From assembly GCA_003229495.1 (NCBI GenBank), contig QIEB01000183.1, positions 1-7,199 on the forward strand: a stretch of 7,199 bases of DNA, written 5' to 3'. The notes beneath the pieces were generated by a model, which saw only the letters and a program-made list of their open reading frames with translations, was not told the DNA's origin and did no database searches. This document shows, piece after piece, positions 1-5,542 of this stretch. Every line of letters begins with the position of its first letter. Position 1 is the first letter of the stretch. The DNA is from Flammeovirgaceae bacterium (GTDB lineage Bacteria; Bacteroidota; Bacteroidia; Cytophagales; Cyclobacteriaceae). Position numbers and translations under genes: made by a program.

Positions 1-39
1 AGTGTATTTTAAACGTTTTCTAAGTGGTCTCTTTGCCAT
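1..39 (-). CDS. Probable start of an unidentified gene, cut by the left window edge
   Basis: An ATG at 39-37 opens a frame of 13 codons that reaches the window edge without a stop and reads MAKRPLRKRLKYT. It begins 6 bp after the stop codon of the MBL-fold hydrolase gene, the same spacing that separates that gene from the one upstream of it, so it fits as the next gene of a tight operon. The strongly basic N-terminus could precede a membrane segment or belong to a nucleic-acid-binding protein, but nothing visible decides this and no function is offered. It could also be chance, since only 39 bases are available. Confidence 0.45.
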   Translation of the reverse strand, partial: MAKRPLRKRLKYT

Positions 40-45
40 TTTGGG

Positions 46-876
46 TTACATCTCAATCTTCATCCCCTCCCTGGCCAAGGCACAGTCCTTGAACCTGTCC
101 TGGCAGTTTTTTTCGGCAGTCCGCAAAAACGCGTCATCATGATCGGGGTCGTGATGGGTCATAATCAACTGGCTTACTTCTGCTCGTTCTGCTATCTCCA
201 AAGCTTGATCATAGCTACTATGACCCCAACCTCGGCGATTCTGTAATTCCTCAGAAGTAAACTGAGCATCATGGATCAATAAATCTGCACCTTTACAGAA
301 TTCAATAAATTCTTCATCAATTTCATCCCCATGCTCTACGTCCGTGCAGATTACCAATCTGAAATCTTCGGTTTCTAATCGATATCCGAAAGATCCACCC
401 GGATGATTTTGAGGTATTGAACTTATGGTCCCTCCCTGAAAAAGTGCGGTAATATCATTGTATTCCAGAAAATTGAATTTACAACCCATATTGTCCAGAG
501 CCACCGGGAAATAAACTTCCTGCATCTGAGCGGCAAATATATCATGCAGTCCGGTAAACTTTCGTTTTACACCCAAGGTGAGGATATGAATCTCCATCTC
601 AGAATCATATGCCGGTTCAAAGAAGGGGAATCCCTGAATATGGTCCCAATGGAAGTGGGTAAAGGTGATAAAAATGTCACGCTGATCCGGATAGTTCTTG
701 CACAAATGTTTTCCCAGGGCTCTGATACCTGTTCCGGCATCCAGGATACCAATTCTTTCGCGCTCGTGATTGTACATGGAAATACAGGTTGTATTACCCC
801 CAAATTCTAGATAATTTAGGTCGCATACCGGAACGCCCCCCCTAGTACCATGGAATTGCAAAGTTAGTTTCGGCAT
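46..876 (-). CDS. MBL-fold metallo-hydrolase (COG1235/RNase Z-like, possible cyclic phosphodiesterase)
   Basis: This 276-residue protein has no signal peptide and should act in the cytoplasm as a metal-dependent phosphodiesterase-type hydrolase; the substrate is unknown. The metallo-beta-lactamase signature is intact: THFHWDHIQG, with His74, His76, Asp78 and His79, preceded by the GTRGG (10-14) and GGNTTC (26-31) motifs near the N-terminus. Other probable metal ligands or active-site residues are His158 (QNHPGG), Asp179 (CTDVEH), the HDAQF motif near 202-206, His219 (WGHSS) and the His241-His242 pair in MTHHDPDHDD. This pattern resembles COG1235/PF12706 proteins related to RNase Z and phosphoribosyl cyclic phosphodiesterases rather than true beta-lactamases. 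The ATG start lies 6 bp after the stop of the secreted-protein gene, so the two are probably co-transcribed. The family call is firm; naming the substrate would be a guess. Confidence 0.9.
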   Translation of the reverse strand: MPKLTLQFHGTRGGVPVCDLNYLEFGGNTTCISMYNHERERIGILDAGTGIRALGKHLCKNYPDQRDIFITFTHFHWDHIQGFPFFEPAYDSEMEIHILTLGVKRKFTGLHDIFAAQMQEVYFPVALDNMGCKFNFLEYNDITALFQGGTISSIPQNHPGGSFGYRLETEDFRLVICTDVEHGDEIDEEFIEFCKGADLLIHDAQFTSEELQNRRGWGHSSYDQALEIAERAEVSQLIMTHHDPDHDDAFLRTAEKNCQDRFKDCALAREGMKIEM

Positions 877-882
877 AATCTT

Positions 883-1758
883 TTATTTACACTGATTATG
901 CCCCCCTACTGAGTACCGCAGCCCGTTCATATAAATTACTTCGTCTTGGATTTCTAATGAAAGCTCCAAAGGAGACAGTTTCTCAAAATTCAACAGGATT
1001 TTACCCGTGGCTCCTATACCATCAACTGTATACGTACCCTTTAATTTCCCTTTGTATTCTCCAGTTGACCCTTTTAGTCCACCTTTTCTGGTAATTCTAG
1101 ATTCGAAACTTCCGTCCTCGCACAGCCATAGATGGTTTTGCTTAGTGGAGCCTCCTCCACTTTCATAGGTTACCATATATTTCCCCTTCAATTCCTGACT
1201 CCAATTATAGTCACCGTAGAAATCTGAAATAGTAGGTTCAAAGAAAGAAATATACTGAGACAACTTGTCCATTACATTGCCATAGTACGGGCCGCTGGTT
1301 TTGTTAATGATCAGAAATGCAGTGTAACAAAATCCGAAGTCACCACATTGGGCGATGGAGTAACCCATGCGGTTCTCATTGCCTGAAAAATTGAATTCGC
1401 TTTGCAGTTTTCCGTCCTTAATTTTAGGCGGTTCAACAGGGATGATATCAACTCCCGGTGATAACTCCATATGTCCGTTCCACCGGGTTTCGATTTTCTT
1501 GAGGCTCTCTTCTGAAGGGAATATCATTATGCTGGTCTCCCCGGTAGTATCTGAGCTCAAGGTAAACACTTCAGTGCCTCTGGTAAGAAATCCATTCCAA
1601 TGATCTGGCAAAACCAGTTTAATTCCGTAAAGTGGAGACAATATAGTATCTCCCGAAAGATATCCTTTGGATGGTTTTACTCGTTCCTGGGCCTGTCCTG
1701 AATGAAACAGAAAAAGCGCTGCAAATATTATAAGGCTTACAGTTTGATAGGAACGCAT
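883..1758 (-). CDS. Secreted two-domain protein of unknown function
   Basis: The gene encodes 291 residues from the ATG at 1758. Residues 1-24 form a clean Sec signal peptide ending GQAQ, so the product is periplasmic or secreted. I see two parts: an N-terminal domain (about 35-175) with alternating hydrophobic strands and Cys138/Cys144, which could form a disulfide, and a C-terminal domain (about 188-285) that starts at LKGKYMVTYES and contains HLWLCEDGSFES, GTYTVDG and a closing IYMNGLRYSV strand. The second part reads as a small beta-barrel or beta-sandwich, somewhat lipocalin-like in feel, but I cannot assign a family. The frame also has a TTG start 30 bases upstream (1788), which would put ten extra residues before the signal peptide; the ATG gives a normal signal peptide and is preferred. 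It lies 6 bp ahead of the MBL-fold gene, suggesting one transcript. Confidence 0.8.
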   Translation of the reverse strand: MRSYQTVSLIIFAALFLFHSGQAQERVKPSKGYLSGDTILSPLYGIKLVLPDHWNGFLTRGTEVFTLSSDTTGETSIMIFPSEESLKKIETRWNGHMELSPGVDIIPVEPPKIKDGKLQSEFNFSGNENRMGYSIAQCGDFGFCYTAFLIINKTSGPYYGNVMDKLSQYISFFEPTISDFYGDYNWSQELKGKYMVTYESGGGSTKQNHLWLCEDGSFESRITRKGGLKGSTGEYKGKLKGTYTVDGIGATGKILLNFEKLSPLELSLEIQDEVIYMNGLRYSVGGHNQCK

Positions 1759-1825
1759 TGATGTACAAAGTGCTATATTTCTAAACAAGATGAGCTATTT
1801 TAGGGATCTGTAAAAAATAAAATGA

Positions 1826-2380
1826 CTAATTTTTCTTGGGAGGATATTTGCCAAGAATCTTGGCTACGCCGTTGTAGGCCCGCTTGTCCTTTTTTTGGGA
1901 ACTGGCATTTTCTTGTACGGTCCCAACACCTCTACCCTGCCAAACCAATTGATTAGTTTCTGAGCTGATGAAGTCTAAGAATATTGTGCCCTCTACGTAT
2001 TCTGTTACATTAATATCGGTAGTGGTGAAACTGGGTCCCCATCGGTACCTATATCCTGCACCATAATGGTTCATACTAGAATAGTTAGTAGTAGCGGTTG
2101 TTCGTTCCTTTTGCTCCGCGGTTATGGTAATGTCCAACAAAATGTCTGGGTCATCAGTCTGACTGAAACCCTTGGTTGCCATCTCTGAAGTGATGGCTTC
2201 GATCAGTCGGCCTCTACTTAAATCTGAAATCGGTAAATTGAGTGCTTCTTCAGTGAATTTATAGGTTTTGAATTGAGTGAAATCAACATCCTTATCGTAG
2301 TCTGAAGAGACGCTCACCTGGGCCAGGCTATTGGTGGTGACTAATGCCATGGCTAAACAAGTGCACAGTAAATATTTCAT
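1826..2380 (-). CDS. DUF4136-domain envelope protein
   Basis: This 184-residue protein has a Sec signal peptide (1-20, ending SLAQ) without a lipobox cysteine, so it is probably a soluble periplasmic or outer-membrane-associated protein. The body follows the DUF4136 (PF13590) pattern: SSDYDKDVDFTQFKTYKF near the mature N-terminus, then a helix ending in an MATKGF-type turn, then DDPDILLDITI, a Tyr/Gly-rich loop (about 100-115), and a strand pair with EGTIFLDFI and NQLVWQGRG. Proteins of this family are common exported proteins in Bacteroidota and Proteobacteria, often lipoproteins; their role is not established. The gene is separated from its neighbours by 74 bp upstream and 67 bp downstream, so it may have its own promoter, although I found no perfect consensus match. 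The ATG is unambiguous because it directly begins the signal peptide. Confidence 0.88.
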   Translation of the reverse strand: MKYLLCTCLAMALVTTNSLAQVSVSSDYDKDVDFTQFKTYKFTEEALNLPISDLSRGRLIEAITSEMATKGFSQTDDPDILLDITITAEQKERTTATTNYSSMNHYGAGYRYRWGPSFTTTDINVTEYVEGTIFLDFISSETNQLVWQGRGVGTVQENASSQKKDKRAYNGVAKILGKYPPKKN

Positions 2381-2454
2381 GTAGTAGAATTTAAAAGCGT
2401 TGAAAATCGGGATGCATAATACGAAATATCTAACAAATTACTGTTGTTACTCAG

Positions 2455-3552
2455 TTAAAGCATCCGGCCGCAATTTTTTAGAAAGAAATTCACCCCATCT
2501 TTCTTTTCAATCTGCTGGTAAAACTCCCCGATAAAGTTAGTTATGTCCTTCTTGGCTGACTGAGACAAGTGGGGGAAATCAGCAATTATTTCCATTACCC
2601 TGGACTTGTTGTTGATAAATATTCCCAGTGTTTGGTCAAATGTTTCCTTTGAATAACAGGGGCACCTAAATAACCTAGTACGGACATCGGCAATACCAAG
2701 ATTCTCAGATGGCACCGCATAGGATGCGTTTACCAGACCCGAATAATCAAAATCGTACGGTACAGCCAATGCTTTATCCTGCAGGTGGTCCTTTTCTTTC
2801 ATTAACTTGAAGTTATGTGCGCCGGCTATTGACCAGTCGGTATTACCGATCATGTATTGGAATACCGCAATTATAGCCATATTAGATTCAACGATGTTTT
2901 TATGGGAGGCGGTTTCCACCTTAAGATATTGCATATCAGAACGCTTGGCCAAATCATCAGCTTCTTCGATCAGGAAAGCAAAACTGCTGTTGGTCTTACT
3001 TTTTTTACTACCGGTATCAATTGTGGTTAATTGCAGCAATTTCACCTTAAAACTTAGGTCGGAAAAAAGTTGGTATATTTTGTAGGTGAGGTATTCCTTC
3101 ACCACATATGCCTCATAGTCAGACTGGCTTTTGCATTCGGAAACCACCTTCATTTTTTCAAGTTGTTGAATGCTGTTTACATAGATTTTGGTATGCTTGA
3201 AATTCAATTTTATTGGAGGCACAGCACAGTATTTCTTGCGGAATTCACCGCGGGGTTTGATACGGACCACCCTTTTAACCACCGTGGTGTCATTCAATGG
3301 AAAATGAAGCAGGGCCTCCTGATACTGGTCCTTGTCTTTATCGCGGATAAATTGTTTAAAATCGCTTTCCAGGATAATCTCAAGAACCTCATCATTTTGG
3401 AATAGATCAAACTCTTGGGGAAGCAATTCTTTCCACTGGTCCTCTGAAATTTGTTGACCGGTTCGGGTATTGAATGCACCGTCCAGCCATACAGATTGGG
3501 CATCAGTTAGATGACAGGTGAATAATAAAAAGAAGAAGAAGAAACGGCTCAC
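2455..3552 (-). CDS. Secreted CotH-like (atypical kinase fold) protein, putative
   Basis: The gene encodes 365 residues with a signal peptide (1-19, ending TDAQ) containing a run of five phenylalanines. No exact family is recognised with certainty, but the order of motifs resembles spore-coat CotH-type atypical kinases: a basic RGEFRKK (101-107) followed by PPIKLNFK (112-119, candidate nucleotide-binding Lys), FLIEEADD (193-200), then IGNTDWS (235-241), HNFKL (246-250) and AVPYDFDYSG (263-272). By analogy Asp239, Asn247 and Asp267/Asp269 would be catalytic and metal-binding residues. That assignment is inference from pattern, not alignment. Cys296 and Cys298 (RCPCY) and a cysteine near the C-terminus could form disulfides. 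The start is GTG, 2 bp after the stop of the glycine-zipper gene; the first in-frame ATG lies far inside the protein and would remove the signal peptide, so GTG is required. Confidence 0.72.
   Translation of the reverse strand: MSRFFFFFLLFTCHLTDAQSVWLDGAFNTRTGQQISEDQWKELLPQEFDLFQNDEVLEIILESDFKQFIRDKDKDQYQEALLHFPLNDTTVVKRVVRIKPRGEFRKKYCAVPPIKLNFKHTKIYVNSIQQLEKMKVVSECKSQSDYEAYVVKEYLTYKIYQLFSDLSFKVKLLQLTTIDTGSKKSKTNSSFAFLIEEADDLAKRSDMQYLKVETASHKNIVESNMAIIAVFQYMIGNTDWSIAGAHNFKLMKEKDHLQDKALAVPYDFDYSGLVNASYAVPSENLGIADVRTRLFRCPCYSKETFDQTLGIFINNKSRVMEIIADFPHLSQSAKKDITNFIGEFYQQIEKKDGVNFFLKNCGRML
3523..3543 (-). repeat. TTC trinucleotide run inside a signal-peptide coding region
   Basis: Read on the minus strand, four consecutive TTC codons (3543-3532) are followed by TTT and two TTA codons. 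They encode the FFFFFLL core of the signal peptide of the CotH-like protein. Because the unit is three bases, copy-number change would lengthen or shorten the hydrophobic core without shifting the frame. Confidence 0.8.
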
Positions 3553-3554
3553 GC

Positions 3555-4040
3555 CTATTTCACCGTGTACCCTTTGCCTTCCAGACAGGCTGCGAAGGCC
3601 TTTTTAAAGCTGTTGATCATAGCAGCTTCTTGTTGTTGTGCCTGTTGCTCAGCGCCTTGTTTTGCCGCTCCCCTGCGACGAGCTCCTCCAAAGCCTCCCG
3701 CGACCGCACCGATTGCTGCACCCTTGCCGGCACTACCACTGATGGCACCAATTGCTGCACCTGCGGCAGCGCCCCTGGCGGCAGTGCCAATTACTGCCCC
3801 ATCGCCTGCATTTGGATCAGCCTGTACATCTGGCGGGTTTATAGGATCAATACCGGATTGTTCTACCCCCCATTTATAGCAGTCGTATTCATCTTTATCC
3901 TGTGTTTCCTGGTCCTGGCCCTGAGCGGGGAAAACATACATCCCTAAAGGGGCTGCAATACCGGACTGAGCAATTGCTTGATCTGCTGCACTCGCTAGAA
4001 ACAGTGCCATAACAACATATACTTTTATTATATCCTTCAT
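3555..4040 (-). CDS. Glycine-zipper (YMGG-like) envelope protein
   Basis: The 161-residue product has a Sec signal peptide (1-25, ending AIAQ). After a short Gln/Asp-rich segment comes DEYDCYKWGVEQSGIDP (50-66), a conserved block often seen ahead of glycine zippers, then a Gly/Ala-rich zipper from about 79 to 120 with repeated GxxxG-type spacing (for example AAGAAIGAISGSAGKG). This is followed by a basic RRR, a Gln/Ala-rich stretch and a C-terminal helix FKKAFAACLEGKGYTVK. Cys54 and Cys152 flank the zipper and could pair in the periplasm. Glycine zippers commonly pack helices in or against membranes and can oligomerise; related proteins are associated with the outer membrane, but a precise role is unknown. 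The gene lies 27 bp after the SnoaL-like gene and 2 bp before the CotH-like gene, so all three are probably one operon. Confidence 0.87.
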   Translation of the reverse strand: MKDIIKVYVVMALFLASAADQAIAQSGIAAPLGMYVFPAQGQDQETQDKDEYDCYKWGVEQSGIDPINPPDVQADPNAGDGAVIGTAARGAAAGAAIGAISGSAGKGAAIGAVAGGFGGARRRGAAKQGAEQQAQQQEAAMINSFKKAFAACLEGKGYTVK

Positions 4041-4067
4041 TTCTTCAATAGTCTGTTTATGATGATT

Positions 4068-4580
4068 TTATTCAGATTCTGGTATGGTGAGCGGAGGAAA
4101 TACCCTATACCCCAACTGCTCGTATATATCCGCTTCATTATAGAACGTTCTGCTTCTGGCAATCTTCCCATCTTCAATTTTATATACCACATTTACCATA
4201 AGACTCACCGGACCGCTACCATCTTTATATTTAATGGTCACGTATGCCCAGTTGTAAGCCCATTCACCTGCAAGCTCTCCATCCTTGATGGTGGATGCGA
4301 AGGTCTGGGTACGCTCATATTGTACATCTTCATATAGATTTTCAACATTCCACTTCCAACTGGCCAGAGCAAGTTCCTTATTGGTACTATCGTCCAGGGA
4401 GGGTCCGAAACCCAAATAGTCATCTGCCAGCAGGGATTCCATCAGGTCATAGTCGTGGTTATCGACCGCCTCTAAATATTGCTTGACCACGGTAATGCTG
4501 GTCTCTGTATGGTCCGTTCCTATCTGCGTACAACTTGGTATCAAAAATACCAGGCCAATGGCATATAATAAATATTTCAT
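4068..4580 (-). CDS. SnoaL/NTF2-like lipoprotein
   Basis: The 170-residue protein carries a lipoprotein signal peptide: MKYLLYAIGLVFLIPSC, with lipidation expected at Cys17 in the LIPSC lipobox. The remainder (about 28-158) has the layout of an NTF2-like/SnoaL-like cone fold: an initial helix ITVVKQYLEAVDNHDYDLMESLLADDYLGF, then long antiparallel strands including ELAGEWAYNWAYVTIKY and a final KIEDGKIARSRTFYNEADIYEQLGY. Family members are small-molecule binding proteins or enzymes; this one has no diagnostic catalytic set that I can name, so the ligand is unknown. The lipid anchor places it in the envelope; the residues after the cysteine (TQIGTDH) are not the acidic cluster typical of Bacteroidota surface-export signals, so a periplasm-facing location is more likely. 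It is the first gene of the leftward run, facing the SYLF gene across a 271-bp divergent region. Confidence 0.85.
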   Translation of the reverse strand: MKYLLYAIGLVFLIPSCTQIGTDHTETSITVVKQYLEAVDNHDYDLMESLLADDYLGFGPSLDDSTNKELALASWKWNVENLYEDVQYERTQTFASTIKDGELAGEWAYNWAYVTIKYKDGSGPVSLMVNVVYKIEDGKIARSRTFYNEADIYEQLGYRVFPPLTIPESE

Positions 4581-4851
4581 ATTTCTTACTATTATAATTT
4601 AACGTTTTTTGCAATCTTATCTTCTAAAAAATAATTCGGAAATCTAACAGTTTTTGAATTACCAAACAAGACAAAATATGTAGGAATAAAACTCGATAGC
4701 CGGCTCCAGAGTACCTAATAAAATTCAATTTTACCAGGTCAAAGGTGCCTGAGTATTGTTTGCTTGATTCGAATATAAAATGTAATTTTGCTGCCCGTTA
4801 TTTAAAATAACTACTTACGAAACTGCACTAATTTAAAATTCTACTAAAACC
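4581..4851. other. Divergent intergenic region
   Basis: This A/T-rich 271-bp gap lies between the start codons of the SnoaL-like and SYLF genes and must carry promoters for both directions. On the plus strand a good Bacteroidota-type promoter is visible near 4759-4790. On the minus strand I found only imperfect matches: TAAGATTG (complement of 4612-4619), with one mismatch to TAnnTTTG and no -33 element at the right distance. No small ORF, RNA gene or strong inverted repeat stands out. Confidence 0.6.
4759..4790 (+). promoter_or_regulatory. Bacteroidota-type promoter for the SYLF gene
   Basis: TTTG at 4759-4762 and TAATTTTG at 4783-4790 match the -33 (TTTG) and -7 (TAnnTTTG) elements used by the primary sigma factor of Bacteroidota, with a 20-bp spacer, which is within the usual range. 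Transcription would begin a few bases downstream, near 4795-4800, leaving a leader of about 55 nt before the ATG at 4852. The leader is A/T-rich and lacks a Shine-Dalgarno site, as is usual in the phylum. Confidence 0.65.
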
Positions 4852-5397
4852 ATGAAAACACTAATTTTTAAAACTGCGAGCCTCATAATGATCTGCTCTT
4901 TTTTCTATACAGCTGCGTTAAGTCAGAACAATAAAGAAAAAGGTGACATAACCAAAGCTAAAGAAACCAAGCAGTACTTTATTAACCAAGACAGCGATAT
5001 AGGAAGTTTTTTTTCCAAGTCATACGGATATGTGGTCTTCTCAGCCATTGGTAAAGGCGCCGTAGGAATCGGTGGAGCACATGGAAATGGAATCATTTTT
5101 AAAGGCGGGTCTGCTTATGGCAAAGCCTCTTTGACTCAAGCCACTATCGGCTTTCAATTGGGTGGACAATCATATATGGAGATCATCTTCTTCCAGGACC
5201 AGAGGGCATTTGACAACTTCAAAAAAGGCAAAATGAAATTAGGCGCCCATGCCTCTGCGGTAGCTCTTAAACAAGGCGCAGCCGCTGCCGCTGCATACAA
5301 TGACGGTGTGGCTGTATTTGTCGCTATTAAAGGTGGACTAATGGCAGAGGCATCTGTAGGAGGTCAAAAGTTCAAGTATAAAGACTGGGACAACTAG
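4852..5397 (+). CDS. SYLF (Ysc84-like) lipid-binding domain protein
   Basis: The gene encodes 181 residues with a signal peptide (1-24, cleavage likely before the Gln of ALSQ). The mature part is essentially one SYLF/Ysc84 domain (PF04366): a helix with KAKETKQYFINQDSDIGSFF, then GYVVFSAIGKGAVGIGGAHGNG (59-80), the strand FKGGSAYGKASLTQATIGFQLGGQSY, then IIFFQDQRAFDNFKKGKMKLGAHASAV, and the terminal KGGLMAEASVGGQKFKY. These correspond to the glycine-rich strands and the closing KGL-type strand of the family. Eukaryotic SYLF domains bind phosphoinositides; bacterial versions are exported and may bind membrane lipid, but their role is not established. This is the only complete gene on the plus strand here, has its own promoter, and converges on the FGE-like gene with the octamer array between their ends. 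Confidence 0.92.
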   Translation: MKTLIFKTASLIMICSFFYTAALSQNNKEKGDITKAKETKQYFINQDSDIGSFFSKSYGYVVFSAIGKGAVGIGGAHGNGIIFKGGSAYGKASLTQATIGFQLGGQSYMEIIFFQDQRAFDNFKKGKMKLGAHASAVALKQGAAAAAAYNDGVAVFVAIKGGLMAEASVGGQKFKYKDWDN

Positions 5398-5401
5398 TTG
5401 G

Positions 5402-5518
5402 GAGCATTTGAGCATTTGAACATTTGAACAATTGAGCATTTGAGCATTTGAGCATTTGAGCATTTGAGCATTTGAGCATTTGAGCATTTGAGCATTTGAG
5501 CATTTGAGCATTTGAGCA
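5402..5518. repeat. 8-bp tandem repeat array, unit GAGCATTT, 14 copies
   Basis: Fourteen consecutive 8-bp units occupy 5402-5513, followed by a partial unit GAGCA (5514-5518). Twelve units are exactly GAGCATTT; unit 3 (5418-5425) is GAACATTT and unit 4 (5426-5433) is GAACAATT. The array begins 4 bp after the SYLF stop codon and ends 6 bp before the FGE-like stop codon, filling the convergent gap. Eight is not a multiple of three, so on the plus strand a TGA recurs every 24 bp in every frame; on the minus strand the array is open but lies beyond the FGE-like stop, so it is not translated there. It forms no strong hairpin and is not an obvious rho-independent terminator. Confidence 0.97.
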
Positions 5519-5520
5519 AA

Positions 5521-5542
5521 GATCTTAGATCTTAGATCTAAG
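5521..5542. repeat. 7-bp direct repeats GATCTTA with a 12-bp palindrome at the FGE-like gene end
   Basis: GATCTTA occurs at 5521-5527 and 5528-5534, and a variant GATCTAA at 5535-5541. The last part forms the perfect palindrome CTTAGATCTAAG (5531-5542). Read on the minus strand these bases encode the last residues LRSKI and the TAA stop (5527-5525) of the FGE-like protein, so the repeat overlaps the coding end. It directly abuts the octamer array. Confidence 0.9.

Noticed and set aside
544..810. Plus-strand and second minus-strand open frames inside the MBL-fold gene
   Set aside because: The MBL gene has an intact catalytic signature across this stretch; the other frames give low-complexity, domain-free products.
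1759..1788. TTG start at 1788 extending the secreted protein by ten residues
   Set aside because: It would put MFRNIALCTS ahead of an already complete signal peptide that starts at the ATG at 1758.
2431..2449. Inverted repeat TAACAA-N7-TTGTTA as a terminator after the CotH-like gene
   Set aside because: The stem is only 6 bp with two G/C pairs, and no U-tract follows on the minus strand; too weak to call.
3565..3947. Two long plus-strand open frames rich in Ala, Pro, Ser and Cys opposite the glycine-zipper gene
   Set aside because: They are antisense to the GC-rich glycine-zipper coding sequence, whose Gly/Ala codons produce Ala/Pro-rich reverse frames. They have no signal peptide, no promoter and no recognisable domain.
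2369..4580. Shared 12-base stretch around the start codons of the DUF4136 and SnoaL-like genes (TAAATATTTCAT on the plus strand, at 2369-2380 and 4569-4580)
   Set aside because: It encodes the common signal-peptide start MKYL and does not extend upstream, so it is best explained by codon use, not by a shared operator.
4612..4679. Minus-strand promoter for the SnoaL-like gene (TAAGATTG, complement of 4612-4619; ATATTTTG, complement of 4672-4679)
   Set aside because: Each deviates from TAnnTTTG and neither has a TTTG element about 20 bp upstream.
5402..5518. Octamer array as a CRISPR
   Set aside because: The repeats are 8 bp and directly adjacent, with no spacers, and no cas gene is present.
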